DNA from: DATAGZ01 sp036263455
GTDB taxonomy: Bacteria; Pseudomonadota; Alphaproteobacteria; Dongiales; Dongiaceae
Length of the DNA: 64,000 nt
Assembly (NCBI GenBank): GCA_036263455.1
Contig: DATAGZ010000011.1
Location: 1 to 64,000 of the forward strand
Direction: 5' to 3'
The position numbers and the translations under genes were made by a program. Below are positions 25,011 to 33,839 of this stretch, in pieces; within the stretch, counting starts at the first letter, position 1, and every line of letters begins with the position of its first letter. Below the pieces are notes generated by a model. It made no database searches. It saw only the letters and a list, made by a program, of their open reading frames with translations, and had not been told where the DNA came from.

Positions 25011-25913
25011 ATGCGCTGCCTCGTCACGGGCGCCACTGGCTTCCTCGGCTCCTACGTCGTCCGCGAAGCTTTAGCCCGCGGTCACAAAGTGGCGGCGTTT
25101 ATCCGCCCGGATGGCGACCGGTCCCGGCTAGCCGACTGCCTCGATCGAATCGAGATCATTACGGGAGACCTCCTGGCAATCGAAAAGGCGGAGACAGGGC
25201 TGGCGAACTTCGCTCCCGAACTCGCCTTGCACTTGGGTTGGCATGGCGTAGCCGGCGGCGACCGCAATGCCATCACGCAAGCCGATAATATCGTCGCGAC
25301 GGTGAAGCTCTGCGCCTTTCTTGGGCAGATACAGACGCGGGCCTTCGTAGGCGCGGGCTCGCAGGCCGAATACGGTCCGGCCAACCGCATCATTGACGAA
25401 TCTGCACTTACCCGGCCAACGACTCTTTATGGCATCGCCAAGCTTTCGGCGGCGCTCATGGCGGAACGGATGTGCGCCGAGCGTCACATGCGCTTTGCCT
25501 GGCTGCGCGTATTCTCGACCTACGGGCCGGGCGATAATCCGCACTGGATGATTCCTTCGCTAATTTCAGCACTGCGCCGCGGCGAGACGCCAAAACTGAC
25601 CGCGTGCGAACAGAAGTGGGACTTCCTGCATGCCGAAGACGCGGCGCGGGCCTTTCTCGCCGTCGCCGAAACCGACGAAGCCCAAGGGATATTCAATCTC
25701 GGCTCCGGCGAAGCGCCCCCGCTTGTTGAAACCGTCATGATGCTCCGTGATGCGGTTGCTCCGCTGGCGAAACTCGATATCGGGGCCGTTCCATACCGAC
25801 CGGATCAGGTCATGCATCTACAGGCCGATATATCCCGTTTGCGGAGAACGACCGGCTGGCAGCCACGCCGGTCACTGCGCGAAGGATTGAAGGAGATTGC
25901 GAAACACCCATGA
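25011..25913 (+). CDS. NAD-dependent epimerase/dehydratase (extended SDR)
   Basis: 300 residues. The Rossmann motif GATGFLGSYV starts at residue 6, and the active-site pair is in TLYGIAKL (YxxxK). A Ser/Thr-type partner lies in GAGSQAEYG. Substrate-binding elements include RVFSTYGPGDNP. In this island it is a candidate for reducing or epimerising a CDP-4-keto sugar. Specificity cannot be fixed from the sequence. The start follows the previous stop by one base and the stop overlaps the transketolase start (ATGA). Confidence 0.85.
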   Translation: MRCLVTGATGFLGSYVVREALARGHKVAAFIRPDGDRSRLADCLDRIEIITGDLLAIEKAETGLANFAPELALHLGWHGVAGGDRNAITQADNIVATVKLCAFLGQIQTRAFVGAGSQAEYGPANRIIDESALTRPTTLYGIAKLSAALMAERMCAERHMRFAWLRVFSTYGPGDNPHWMIPSLISALRRGETPKLTACEQKWDFLHAEDAARAFLAVAETDEAQGIFNLGSGEAPPLVETVMMLRDAVAPLAKLDIGAVPYRPDQVMHLQADISRLRRTTGWQPRRSLREGLKEIAKHP

Positions 25914-26740
25914 CCGCCACCATTGAACCTATCCAGACCTTTGCGCGCGCGATCCGCGCCCATGCCCTGCGCATGGTTGCCGCGGCGCATGCCTCGCACA
26001 TTGGGAGCTGCCTCTCGATTGCCGACATTCTCGCGGTGCTGTATGGCTCCATTCTGAATGTCGATCCCTCCCGTCCCCGCTGGGAGGGACGCGACCGCCT
26101 CATCGTGAGCAAGGGGCATGCCGCGGCCATCGTCTATGCAGCCCTGGCCGAGCGCGGTTTTTTTCCGATTTCCCTCCTCGATAGCTATTGCCGCGAAGGT
26201 TCCCCGCTGGCCGGTCACGTGACCCATGTGCATGTACCCGGCGTGGAAGTTTCCACCGGGTCTCTCGGCCATGGCCTCTCGATTGGGTGCGGCATGGCCT
26301 TGGCTGCGAAACGGACCGGGCAGTCTTATGCCGTGCATGTACTGCTGAGCGATGGAGAATGCGACGAGGGTTCCATCTGGGAGGCGGCCCTGTTCGCGCC
26401 TCACCACCGCCTGGATAATTTGGTGGTGACGGTCGATTATAACGGCATTCAAAGTTTCGGCTCGGTCAAGGAAGTGCTCGATCTGGATCCGTTCATCGAC
26501 AAATGGCGGGCCTTCGGCTGGCAGGCCTGCGAGATTGACGGCCATGACGTCACGGCGCTCCTTGAGGCTTATCGTCAAAGGCCCGACGGAAAGCCACGGG
26601 TCATCATCGCGCGCACGATCAAGGGCAAGGGAGTGAGCTTCATGGAGAATCAGCTGGCATGGCATTATAAATCCCCCAAGGCTGAGGAACTTGCCCAGGC
26701 GCTCGCGGAAGTCGCCGAAAGCGTACGAGGTGCGGCATGA
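25910..26740 (+). CDS. Transketolase, N-terminal (TPP-binding) subunit
   Basis: 276 residues. It corresponds to the pyrophosphate-binding half of transketolase as a separate protein. Visible elements are HIGSCLSIADIL, RDRLIVSKGHAA, GSLGHGLSIGCGMALA and the TPP/Mg motif SDGECDEGSIWEAALFA, in which the usual first Gly of GDGE is Ser. It pairs with the next gene (ATGA overlap) to form a heteromeric enzyme. Split transketolases in sugar-nucleotide clusters may transfer two-carbon ketol units onto unusual acceptors. That use here is inference. Confidence 0.9.
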   Translation: MTATIEPIQTFARAIRAHALRMVAAAHASHIGSCLSIADILAVLYGSILNVDPSRPRWEGRDRLIVSKGHAAAIVYAALAERGFFPISLLDSYCREGSPLAGHVTHVHVPGVEVSTGSLGHGLSIGCGMALAAKRTGQSYAVHVLLSDGECDEGSIWEAALFAPHHRLDNLVVTVDYNGIQSFGSVKEVLDLDPFIDKWRAFGWQACEIDGHDVTALLEAYRQRPDGKPRVIIARTIKGKGVSFMENQLAWHYKSPKAEELAQALAEVAESVRGAA

Positions 26741-27684
26741 GGGACGCTTTTATCAGAGGCCTGGTCGCCGCGGCCGAGAAACATCCCAATCTTTGGCTGC
26801 TCTGCGGCGATCTCGGCTATTCGGTGCTCGACGATTTCAAGGCGCGATTTCCCGAGCGATATGTGAATGTGGGCGTGGCCGAACAGAACATGGCCGGCAT
26901 CGCCGCCGGCATTGCACTGAGCGGTGGCATGGTTTTCTGCTATTCGATCGGGAATTTTCCGACTTTGCGCTGCATCGAGCAGATCCGGAACGACATCTGC
27001 TACCATGGCGCCAATGTCAAAATCGTCGCCGTAGGCGGAGGACTGGCCTATGGGCAGCAAGGATATACCCATCACGCCATCGAGGATCTTGCCGTCATGG
27101 CATCGCTTCCCGGCATGAAAGTGGCGGCGCCGGGCGATCCGCTCGAGGTCGAGCAGATATTGCAGACTTTTCTCGAGGACGACGGTCCCTGCTATCTTCG
27201 GCTCGGCAAGGCGGGAGAACCCCGTATCCATGCCAAGCCGCCGCGCATCCTTAAGGGACATCCGGTCCCGGTCGTGGCGGGAAAGGACGCTCTCCTCCTT
27301 TCGACCGGCGGCATGCTGGCGACGGCACGCCAAGCAATCGACTTGCTCCGCGACCGCGGGATCATGGCAGGCCTTGCAAGCATGCCATTTCTCAAACCAG
27401 TGGATAATCCAGCGCTCCTCCATGTGATAGGCGATATCCCTCTTCTCTGCACGCTCGAGGAACATGGCCCCTATGGCGGCCTGCGCGACGCAGTGGCGCG
27501 CATTTTAATCGGTGAGACCAGACTCCGTCCGCAATTGCTCCCTTTCCATATCCGGGAACACAGCATTAAGGGGATGGTCGGTACCCAGGATCAACTCCGT
27601 GCCGCGGCGGGGCTGGATGCCGCGACTATCGCCGCCGCCATAGAGAACAATCTGCGCCACTCTCATGCCGCCGAGCATGCATAA
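26737..27684 (+). CDS. Transketolase, C-terminal (pyrimidine-binding) subunit
   Basis: 315 residues. The pyrimidine domain carries the catalytic glutamate in NVGVAEQNMAGIAAG, and GQQGYTHHAIEDLAVM provides substrate and cofactor contacts. A transketolase C-terminal domain follows (about 195-300). It completes the split enzyme begun by the preceding gene, with which it overlaps by 4 bases. It is also similar in layout to 1-deoxyxylulose-5-phosphate synthase-like C-terminal subunits, but the paired N-subunit favours transketolase. Confidence 0.9.
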   Translation: MRDAFIRGLVAAAEKHPNLWLLCGDLGYSVLDDFKARFPERYVNVGVAEQNMAGIAAGIALSGGMVFCYSIGNFPTLRCIEQIRNDICYHGANVKIVAVGGGLAYGQQGYTHHAIEDLAVMASLPGMKVAAPGDPLEVEQILQTFLEDDGPCYLRLGKAGEPRIHAKPPRILKGHPVPVVAGKDALLLSTGGMLATARQAIDLLRDRGIMAGLASMPFLKPVDNPALLHVIGDIPLLCTLEEHGPYGGLRDAVARILIGETRLRPQLLPFHIREHSIKGMVGTQDQLRAAAGLDAATIAAAIENNLRHSHAAEHA

Positions 27685-28135
27685 TGCTCGAGCCATGAAA
27701 CCGGCCGGCATGTCCGATAATGGCGGCCGCTGGCGCACCCGGCTCCGCCGCATCCTATGGGATCAGCGCACCCGCGCCCAGTTTATGCGCTTCCTCTTCA
27801 CCGGCGTCATAAACACGCTTTTCAGTTATCTGGTTTTTTCTGCGCTTATTTGGGTGGGATTGCAGGATATCTCCGCCCTGGCGATTGCCACCATCGCAGG
27901 AATTCTTTTCAATTTCCAGACCATCGGACGCGTCGTTTTCCGCGAGATGCAAGCTCGGTTGTTTTTTCGGTTTCTGCTGGTCTACGCGCTTGTCTTTGTC
28001 GTGAATGCCTGTGCGCTCAGATATCTTCACACGCATGGCTTCGGTTCCAGGGCCAGCCAGGCGATGCTGCTCCCCTTGATCGTTCTCCTCTCCTTTTCCC
28101 TCAATAAACTCTTGGTCTTCGGGAGATCGCGATGA
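27665..28135 (+). CDS. GtrA family membrane protein (putative polyprenyl-sugar flippase)
   Basis: 156 residues with four TM helices, starting with FMRFLFTGVINTLFSYLVFSAL and ending with LLSFSLNKLLVFG, the classic GtrA pattern. GtrA proteins are proposed to flip undecaprenyl-phosphate-linked sugars across the inner membrane. They usually sit beside a GtrB glycosyltransferase, as here (4-base overlap with the next gene). The ATG at 27665 overlaps the transketolase gene; ATGs at 27677, 27695 and 27710 are alternatives. Confidence 0.85.
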   Translation: MPPSMHNARAMKPAGMSDNGGRWRTRLRRILWDQRTRAQFMRFLFTGVINTLFSYLVFSALIWVGLQDISALAIATIAGILFNFQTIGRVVFREMQARLFFRFLLVYALVFVVNACALRYLHTHGFGSRASQAMLLPLIVLLSFSLNKLLVFGRSR

Positions 28136-29088
28136 AACGTCTCAGCATCATAACGCCTTGCTATAACGAAGAAGCCAATGTCGAAGCTTGCTATCAGGCA
28201 GTGCGCGAAATTTTTGCAAGAACCCTGCCGGGTTACGAGTACGAGCATATCTTCGCCGATAACGCCTCGATCGATGGAACGGTCGAGATCCTCCTGCGGC
28301 TCGCCAAGCAGGACCCGCGCGTGAAGATCATTGTCAACTCGCATAATGTCGGGCCATTTCGCAATACCTTCAATGCCCTGAAAAGCACCACCGGCGATGG
28401 TATCCTCCTGCTGCTCGCCGCCGATTTGCAGGACCCGCCGGAACTGATCCCCGCCTTCGTACGGGAATGGGAAAAGGGCTACAAAATCGTCTATGGCGTG
28501 CGCACCAACCGCCAGGAAAAAAACTGGCTGCGCCTGGCGCGCTGGGCCTATTATCGCCTCGTCCGCAAGTTTTCCCATATCGACATTCCCGTGGATACGG
28601 GTGAATTTCAATTCATCGATCGCTCGGTGCGAGACAGTCTATGTGCAACCGACGATTATTATCCCTATCTGCGCGGCATGATCGCGCAGACTGGCCTGGC
28701 CTCGATCGGCATCCCGTATCAGTGGGGCAAGCGCCTCCACGGCAAATCCCGAAATAATCTCTATAATCTGATCGACCAGGCTCTGAATGGCATCATCTCC
28801 ACCACGAATGTGCCGATGCGGATCTGCACCCTTATCGGCCTTATCCTGGCTTTATGCAGCGTGACATATTCCTTGATTCAGTTTGCCATCAATCTGATCG
28901 AATGGGGCGCGGCCCCCCCAGGCATTGCGACCCTGGTCACCGCTTTGTTCTTTTTTGGCGGCGTCCAGCTCTTCTTCATCGGAATCCTTGGGGAATACAT
29001 CACCGCAATTCACAGCCAGTTGCGCCGCGGTCCCAAGCTGATCGAGACGCTCCGCGTCAATTTCGATAAAGACGCTGCGAACCCATAA
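28132..29088 (+). CDS. GtrB/DPM1-like family 2 glycosyltransferase
   Basis: 318 residues. The GT-A domain (about 1-230) has SIITPCYNEEANVEACY at its start, the nucleotide-binding ADNASIDGT and the DxD-type LLAADLQDPPEL. Two C-terminal TM helices (about 227-250 and 262-288) anchor it in the membrane. Such enzymes load a sugar from a nucleotide donor onto undecaprenyl phosphate for export by GtrA. It ends the island. The sugar could be glucose or the CDP-sugar product; the sequence does not decide. Confidence 0.9.
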   Translation: MKRLSIITPCYNEEANVEACYQAVREIFARTLPGYEYEHIFADNASIDGTVEILLRLAKQDPRVKIIVNSHNVGPFRNTFNALKSTTGDGILLLLAADLQDPPELIPAFVREWEKGYKIVYGVRTNRQEKNWLRLARWAYYRLVRKFSHIDIPVDTGEFQFIDRSVRDSLCATDDYYPYLRGMIAQTGLASIGIPYQWGKRLHGKSRNNLYNLIDQALNGIISTTNVPMRICTLIGLILALCSVTYSLIQFAINLIEWGAAPPGIATLVTALFFFGGVQLFFIGILGEYITAIHSQLRRGPKLIETLRVNFDKDAANP

Positions 29089-29166
29089 CCATTCGTGGGA
29101 CGCATGCGCAAAATATCGGTACATGGTCGCCCGCCAAGCGGGAATCCATATTCCACAATCTCCGCA

Positions 29167-29196
29167 TTATAGTTGTCCCCTCGCGGCCGTTATAAT
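29167..29196 (+). promoter_or_regulatory. Candidate promoter of the hydroxyacid dehydrogenase operon
   Basis: A perfect -10 TATAAT (29191-29196) sits 56 bases before the GTG at 29252, with a weak -35 TTATAG (29167-29172) at 18-bp spacing. It is in the 163-base gap after the glycosyltransferase gene. No terminator was identified in that gap. Confidence 0.4.
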
Positions 29197-29251
29197 AGGT
29201 TGGCCTTATTCAAAAACGAGAATATGGCTCGGATTGCGGGGAGGTTGTCGC

Positions 29252-30187
29252 GTGAAATCGGAATTGGTCATGGTGGGGCCGCTGCTTCCTCGTGTCATGA
29301 ATGCTCTGGATGCGGACTATATTGTTCACCGGCTCTGGGAAGCCGCCGACCGGCACGCTTTCCTTGCCTCGAAAAGTGCCGCGCGCGGCATCGTCACGGA
29401 TGGCGCGCGCGGTGCGCCGCGTGACCTCATGGCGGCCTTGCCGCGCCTGGAAATCGTCGCTGTCTATGGCGTCGGCACCGACGCCATAGATCTCGGCTAT
29501 GCCCGCGATCACGGGATCACGGTGACGAATACGCCCGATGTGCTGACTGAAGATGTCGCCGATCTCGGCCTCGGCCTGTGCCTAGCCGTCCTGCGCGGCA
29601 TCGCCCGCGCCGACCGCTTCGTCCGCCTCGGCGCGTGGGGCACGTCATCCTTTCCCCTTCAGCGCAAATTCAGTGGCAAGCGTGCGGGCATCGTCGGCCT
29701 CGGCCGGGTTGGCCAGGCGCTGGCACACCGGCTGACGGCATTCGATGTCGCGGTGAGCTATCACGGCCGGCGCGCGCGGCCGGAATTGCCCTACCGATTC
29801 TACGCGGATGTGCGCGAACTGGCCGAACATGTGGATATCCTAATCATTGCCGCCTCGGGCGGATCCGAGACCCGGAATTTGATCGGCAAGGACGTGCTCG
29901 AAGCGCTCGGACCTGAAGGTATCCTCGTCAACATTTCACGGGGATCCGTAGTGGATGAGACGGCGCTGGTCGCGGCCCTGGAACAGGGAAAGATCGCGGG
30001 CGCCGGGCTCGATGTCTTTGCCGACGAACCGTGCGTTCCCCAGGCGCTGCTTACCATGGAGAATGTCGTCCTCCAGCCTCACCACGCCAGTGGCACGGTC
30101 GAAACCCGCACCGCCATGGGCGAGCTTGTCATGGATAATCTCCGGGCCCATTTTGCCGGACGGCCGGTGATCACCCGGGTGGTTTGA
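29252..30187 (+). CDS. D-2-hydroxyacid dehydrogenase (NAD(P)-dependent)
   Basis: 311 residues. D-isomer-specific 2-hydroxyacid dehydrogenases reduce 2-keto acids such as glyoxylate or hydroxypyruvate. The NAD(P) motif is GIVGLGRVGQAL (about 147-158). The catalytic Arg is in VNISRGSVVDE, the Glu in DVFADEP and the His in LQPHHASGT. The GTG at 29252 has GGGAGG upstream at good spacing; upstream codons fall in the promoter region and are not used. It heads a three-gene operon with another dehydrogenase and a lactonase, suggesting catabolism of a sugar acid or related hydroxy acid. Confidence 0.88.
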   Translation: MKSELVMVGPLLPRVMNALDADYIVHRLWEAADRHAFLASKSAARGIVTDGARGAPRDLMAALPRLEIVAVYGVGTDAIDLGYARDHGITVTNTPDVLTEDVADLGLGLCLAVLRGIARADRFVRLGAWGTSSFPLQRKFSGKRAGIVGLGRVGQALAHRLTAFDVAVSYHGRRARPELPYRFYADVRELAEHVDILIIAASGGSETRNLIGKDVLEALGPEGILVNISRGSVVDETALVAALEQGKIAGAGLDVFADEPCVPQALLTMENVVLQPHHASGTVETRTAMGELVMDNLRAHFAGRPVITRVV

Positions 30188-30198
30188 GGAGCGGACCG

Positions 30199-31092
30199 TT
30201 GAGACCACGCATCGCCTTTCTGGGAACCGGCCTGATGGGTCGGCCCATGGCCGGACAATTGCTCAAAGCAGGATATGACGTAAAGGTCTGGAACCGAACG
30301 CGAGAGAAGGCCGATGCGCTCGCCGCATTAGGCGCCCGCGTCGCGAGCGAGGCCAGCGCAGCGGTGCAGGATGTCGACATCGTCATTCTCATGCTGGAAA
30401 ACGCGGCCGCCGTCCGTTCCGTCCTGTCCGCGGCGGGAGTCAGTACCTGTACTTCTGGCACTCTCTTCGTCGATATGGGCTCGAATTTCCCGAAATTCGC
30501 ACAAGAGTGCGAGGCCGCGCTGGCGCGCCATCACCTGCGCCATTTGGACGCGCCGGTATCGGGCGGTGTCACAGGGGCGGAAACCGCCTCGCTCGCGATC
30601 ATGGCCGGCGGTGCGCCCGAGGATTTCCTCCGCGCCCATGACGTGCTTTGCGCGATGGGGCGGCCGACCCATGTCGGCCCCTCTGGCTCGGGCCAACTGG
30701 CCAAGCTCTGCAATCAAAGCATTGTCGCGGTCACCATTGGCGCCGTGGCCGAAGCGATGTTTCTGGCCCAAGCGGGCGGTGCCGACCCCGCCCAGGTTCG
30801 CGCGGCGATCAGCGGCGGTTTTGCGGACAGCCGCGTCCTGCAACAACATGGCGCGCGCATGATTTCCCGCAATTTCACGCCAGGCGGAACGGCGCGGAAC
30901 CAGCTCAAGGATCTTGATGCCATTCTCGAACTCGCCGCCGCAAACTCGCTGCGCCTCCCGCTCACCGAGCGTGTCCGGGACGAGTTCCGCGCCTTGGTGA
31001 ATGAACATCAAGCGGGAGAACTCGATCATAGCGCGCTACTTCTGCACATCGAAGACCTTAACGCGCATCCTCGTCCGGAGAAAATCCCATGA
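30199..31092 (+). CDS. Beta-hydroxyacid dehydrogenase (3-hydroxyisobutyrate dehydrogenase family)
   Basis: 297 residues. The N-terminal Rossmann motif is IAFLGTGLMGRPMAG. The substrate-binding DAPVSGGVTGAE block and the catalytic Lys in GQLAKLCNQ are typical of the family (3-hydroxyisobutyrate, tartronate semialdehyde and related substrates). The start is probably TTG at 30199, since GAGGAG lies 7 bases upstream; this starts the protein at MRPRIAFLG. The stop overlaps the next gene by 4 bases. Tartronate semialdehyde reductase or HIBADH activity cannot be told apart here. Confidence 0.88.
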   Translation: MRPRIAFLGTGLMGRPMAGQLLKAGYDVKVWNRTREKADALAALGARVASEASAAVQDVDIVILMLENAAAVRSVLSAAGVSTCTSGTLFVDMGSNFPKFAQECEAALARHHLRHLDAPVSGGVTGAETASLAIMAGGAPEDFLRAHDVLCAMGRPTHVGPSGSGQLAKLCNQSIVAVTIGAVAEAMFLAQAGGADPAQVRAAISGGFADSRVLQQHGARMISRNFTPGGTARNQLKDLDAILELAAANSLRLPLTERVRDEFRALVNEHQAGELDHSALLLHIEDLNAHPRPEKIP

Positions 31093-31982
31093 CCATCGAA
31101 TGTATCGATAGCCGCTTTGCGCGCTACACGCTTTTCAACGCGACCCTGGAAAAACTGCATACCGGCATGCGCTGGGTGGAGGGGCCGGTGTTCTTCGGCG
31201 ATCACGAGACGCTGCTGTGGAGCGACATCCCGAATAACCGCATTCTCCGCTGGACCGAGGGGGCAGGTGTATCGGTATTCCGCGCGCCTTCTCACTATGC
31301 CAATGGGAATACGCGGGACCGTCAAGGTCGACTGGTGACCTGCGAACACGGCAACCGGCGTGTCACCCGCACCGAACATGACGGCTCGATTACCGTCCTT
31401 GCCGATCGATACCAGGGTAAACGGCTCAATTCGCCCAATGACGTGGTGGTAAAATCGGACGATTCCATCTGGTTCACCGATCCCATCTACGGTATTGCCA
31501 CCGATTACGAGGGCGAGCGGGCCGAAAGCGAGATTGGGGCCTGTCATGTCTATCGGATCGACCCCTTGAATGGCGCCCTTTCCATCGTCGCCGACGATTT
31601 CGAATGTCCCAACGGCCTGTGTTTTTCCCCCGACGAAAAGCTGCTCTATATCTCTGATACCGGCGCCTTTCAGGCGAAGTTCCCCACCCAGCATATCCGC
31701 ATCTTCTCGGTGCGCGGCGCGACGCTCGGCGCGGGCCGGGTATTTGCCAAAGTCAGGCCGGGCGTTTCAGACGGCTTTCGCTGCGACGAGCACGGCAATC
31801 TCTGGACCAGCGCAGGCGATGGCGTCCATTGCTACGCACCGGACGGGACTCTCCTTGGCAAGATTTTGGTTCCCGAGATCGTGTCCAATCTCACCTTCGG
31901 CGGCAGGCGAAGAAACCGGCTCTTCATCACCGCGACGACCAGCCTCTATTCCATCTATCTCAATACGCGCGGCGCGCGATAG
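31089..31982 (+). CDS. SMP-30/gluconolactonase family protein
   Basis: 297 residues, a six-bladed beta propeller. Members hydrolyse sugar lactones with a divalent metal. The likely metal ligands are Glu in RWVEGPVFF, Asn in RLNSPNDVVV and Asp in PGVSDGFRCDEHGNLW. Together with the two upstream dehydrogenases it suggests oxidation of a sugar to a lactone and then an acid. The ATG overlaps the previous stop (ATGA), and the 3' end overlaps the convergent HAD gene by 23 bases. Confidence 0.88.
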   Translation: MTIECIDSRFARYTLFNATLEKLHTGMRWVEGPVFFGDHETLLWSDIPNNRILRWTEGAGVSVFRAPSHYANGNTRDRQGRLVTCEHGNRRVTRTEHDGSITVLADRYQGKRLNSPNDVVVKSDDSIWFTDPIYGIATDYEGERAESEIGACHVYRIDPLNGALSIVADDFECPNGLCFSPDEKLLYISDTGAFQAKFPTQHIRIFSVRGATLGAGRVFAKVRPGVSDGFRCDEHGNLWTSAGDGVHCYAPDGTLLGKILVPEIVSNLTFGGRRRNRLFITATTSLYSIYLNTRGAR

Positions 31983-32682
31983 GCCGATCCAAGACCGAAA
32001 GCACCATGCCGATATTTTCCAGGATGACATGCGCGCCCGCGGCATGCAGTTCATCCTTCGTGCTTACTCCGGTCAATACGCCAATGGCGAGTCCGGCGCC
32101 CGCCGCGTGCGCCATGTGGATATCGTGAGGAGAATCGCCCAGAACCGCGATGGCGTTGGGGTGGACCGCCGCTGCCGCGCAGAATGCCTTGACCATCCCG
32201 GCCCCGGGTTTGACGCCGTGACCGCTATCGAAGCCGCAGACGAAATCGAAGGAGACGCCAAGTCGCGCCAGCGAGGCGTGCGCGGACCGCTCGCTGTCCA
32301 TGGTGGCAAGACCCAGCCGCAACCCCCGCTGGCGGAGCGTCGTTACATAAGCCGGCATGTCGGCGATGACCGGTGCGGCTTCGTGCATCTGGGAATCAAA
32401 AAAGCGCCGCTCGATGGTTGCATAGACGTGGTCCACGTCGGCGCGCCCGAGGAGACGCGCCCATAATTCCGCGATCTGCCGGTTGCTCCCCGCGGCCAGC
32501 GGCGAGCCAGGAAGGAAGCGCCGGGCGCTCGGTTCCATTCCGGATTCCCGCAACAGATGTTCGGCGTCCAACTGGTTTCCCTGGGCAACGAGCAGGGCCG
32601 CTTCCTCGGTTGCCCGGCCCCAGCTCGCATAAAAATCGAATAAGGTACCGTCCTTGTCAAAAAGTAGCGCCTTGATTGTCAT
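31960..32682 (-). CDS. HAD family hydrolase (phosphatase, Gph-like)
   Basis: 240 residues. HAD motif I is LLFDKDGTLFDF, with the nucleophile Asp9 and Asp11. The cap domain lies between about 20 and 90. Motif II is near LATMDSE, Lys of motif III is in GVKPGAG and motif IV is in VLGDSPHDI. It resembles phosphoglycolate phosphatase. The ATG overlaps the choV stop by 4 bases (ATGA), so it is the last gene of the choline-transport operon. A phosphocholine or other phosphomonoester substrate is possible but unproven. Confidence 0.85.
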   Translation of the reverse strand: MTIKALLFDKDGTLFDFYASWGRATEEAALLVAQGNQLDAEHLLRESGMEPSARRFLPGSPLAAGSNRQIAELWARLLGRADVDHVYATIERRFFDSQMHEAAPVIADMPAYVTTLRQRGLRLGLATMDSERSAHASLARLGVSFDFVCGFDSGHGVKPGAGMVKAFCAAAAVHPNAIAVLGDSPHDIHMAHAAGAGLAIGVLTGVSTKDELHAAGAHVILENIGMVLSVLDRPIARRAY

Positions 32683-33839
32683 CGTGCCGGTTCTAGCCGC
32701 GCCGCTGCCCCTCCCGTGCCGGACCGCAGCAGGCCCCGGTAAAGCTCGGCTTCCGTGATGACGCCTTGCAGCGCTCCATCGGGACCGCAGATGAGGATCG
32801 GCTCCCCGTTGTGCTCATAATGCTGGACCGCCTGGCGCATCGGTATTTCGGGCGGCGCCATCAGGAACTGCGTGGTTCGCTCGCCGATATAGCAGGCAAC
32901 CGGCTTGCCGCTCGGATCGAGCGTGCAGCGGGCGCCCCTGCCGTCGAGCTCGATATCCCCGCCGCGCCGGGGCAATTCCATGACCGGGCGCATCAACATG
33001 GCGCCGCGCAGCACTGTCAAGGGGTTCATCGACGCCACGAATTGACGGACATAATCGTTGGTCGGCCGCAGCACGATCTCGGCGGGGGGAGCGAACTGGA
33101 CCACCCTGCCCGCTTCCATGATCGCAATTCGGGTGCCGAGCTTGAGCGCCTCGTTCAAATCATGGCTGACGAAAATGATCGTTTTCTTGAGCCGCGCCTG
33201 CAGATCGAGCATCTCGTCCTGAAGATGCTCCCGGATCAATGGATCGAGGGCAGAAAACGGCTCGTCCATCAGCAGAATTTCCGCTTCTGTCGCCAACGCG
33301 CGAGCCAAGCCCACGCGCTGCTGCATTCCACCCGACAGCTCGTGCGGGAACTTGTCGGCCCAGCGCTCGAGCCGCACCTGCGCGAGCTTTTCCTCGACGA
33401 GGCGCCCGCGTGCATGCTTGTCCATGCCACGCGCCGCCAGGCCGAATGCAACATTCTCGCGCACGTTCAGCCACGGCATCAGCGCGAATTGCTGGAACAC
33501 CATGGCGATACGCGCGCGCCGCAGCCGTAGTAAATCGGTTTCCGTGCAATCGGCGAGGTCGACCGACCTCTCCTCTTCGCGCAGGTAAAGATGGCCGCGA
33601 CTGATCCGGTTCAGCCCGTTGACACACCGCAGAAGCGAAGACTTACCGGAGCCGGACAGGCCCATCAACACCAGCGTATCGCCTTGATCGGCAAACAGGC
33701 TCGCCGCGTGGACCGCCACGATCGCTCCGGTGCGGTCGAAGATCTCGTCCCGCCCTAACCCCTGATCGAGCAGCGCCAGTGCCTCTTTGCTCTTCCTCCC
33801 GAAAATGACATCGACCCGGTCGAATTCCAGCACCGCCAT
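32679..33839 (-). CDS. choV: Choline ABC transporter, ATP-binding protein
   Basis: 386 residues. Walker A is GLSGSGKSS (60-68), the signature LSGGMQQ (168-174) and Walker B ILLMDEP (188-194). The N-terminal GRKSKEALALLDQG segment and VSHDLNEALKLG are typical of ProV/ChoV-type importers. The C-terminus (about 285-386) looks like a diverged CBS-type regulatory region. The ATG at 33839 overlaps the permease stop by one base (TAATG). A much longer frame continues upstream through the permease gene but is not supported. The bet genes nearby favour choline as substrate. Confidence 0.9.
   Translation of the reverse strand: MAVLEFDRVDVIFGRKSKEALALLDQGLGRDEIFDRTGAIVAVHAASLFADQGDTLVLMGLSGSGKSSLLRCVNGLNRISRGHLYLREEERSVDLADCTETDLLRLRRARIAMVFQQFALMPWLNVRENVAFGLAARGMDKHARGRLVEEKLAQVRLERWADKFPHELSGGMQQRVGLARALATEAEILLMDEPFSALDPLIREHLQDEMLDLQARLKKTIIFVSHDLNEALKLGTRIAIMEAGRVVQFAPPAEIVLRPTNDYVRQFVASMNPLTVLRGAMLMRPVMELPRRGGDIELDGRGARCTLDPSGKPVACYIGERTTQFLMAPPEIPMRQAVQHYEHNGEPILICGPDGALQGVITEAELYRGLLRSGTGGAAARLEPAR

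Noticed and set aside
25910..27684. Transketolase broken by a frameshift
   Set aside because: The two halves have their own starts, overlap by ATGA and match known two-subunit transketolases, so this is a natural split and not a mutation.
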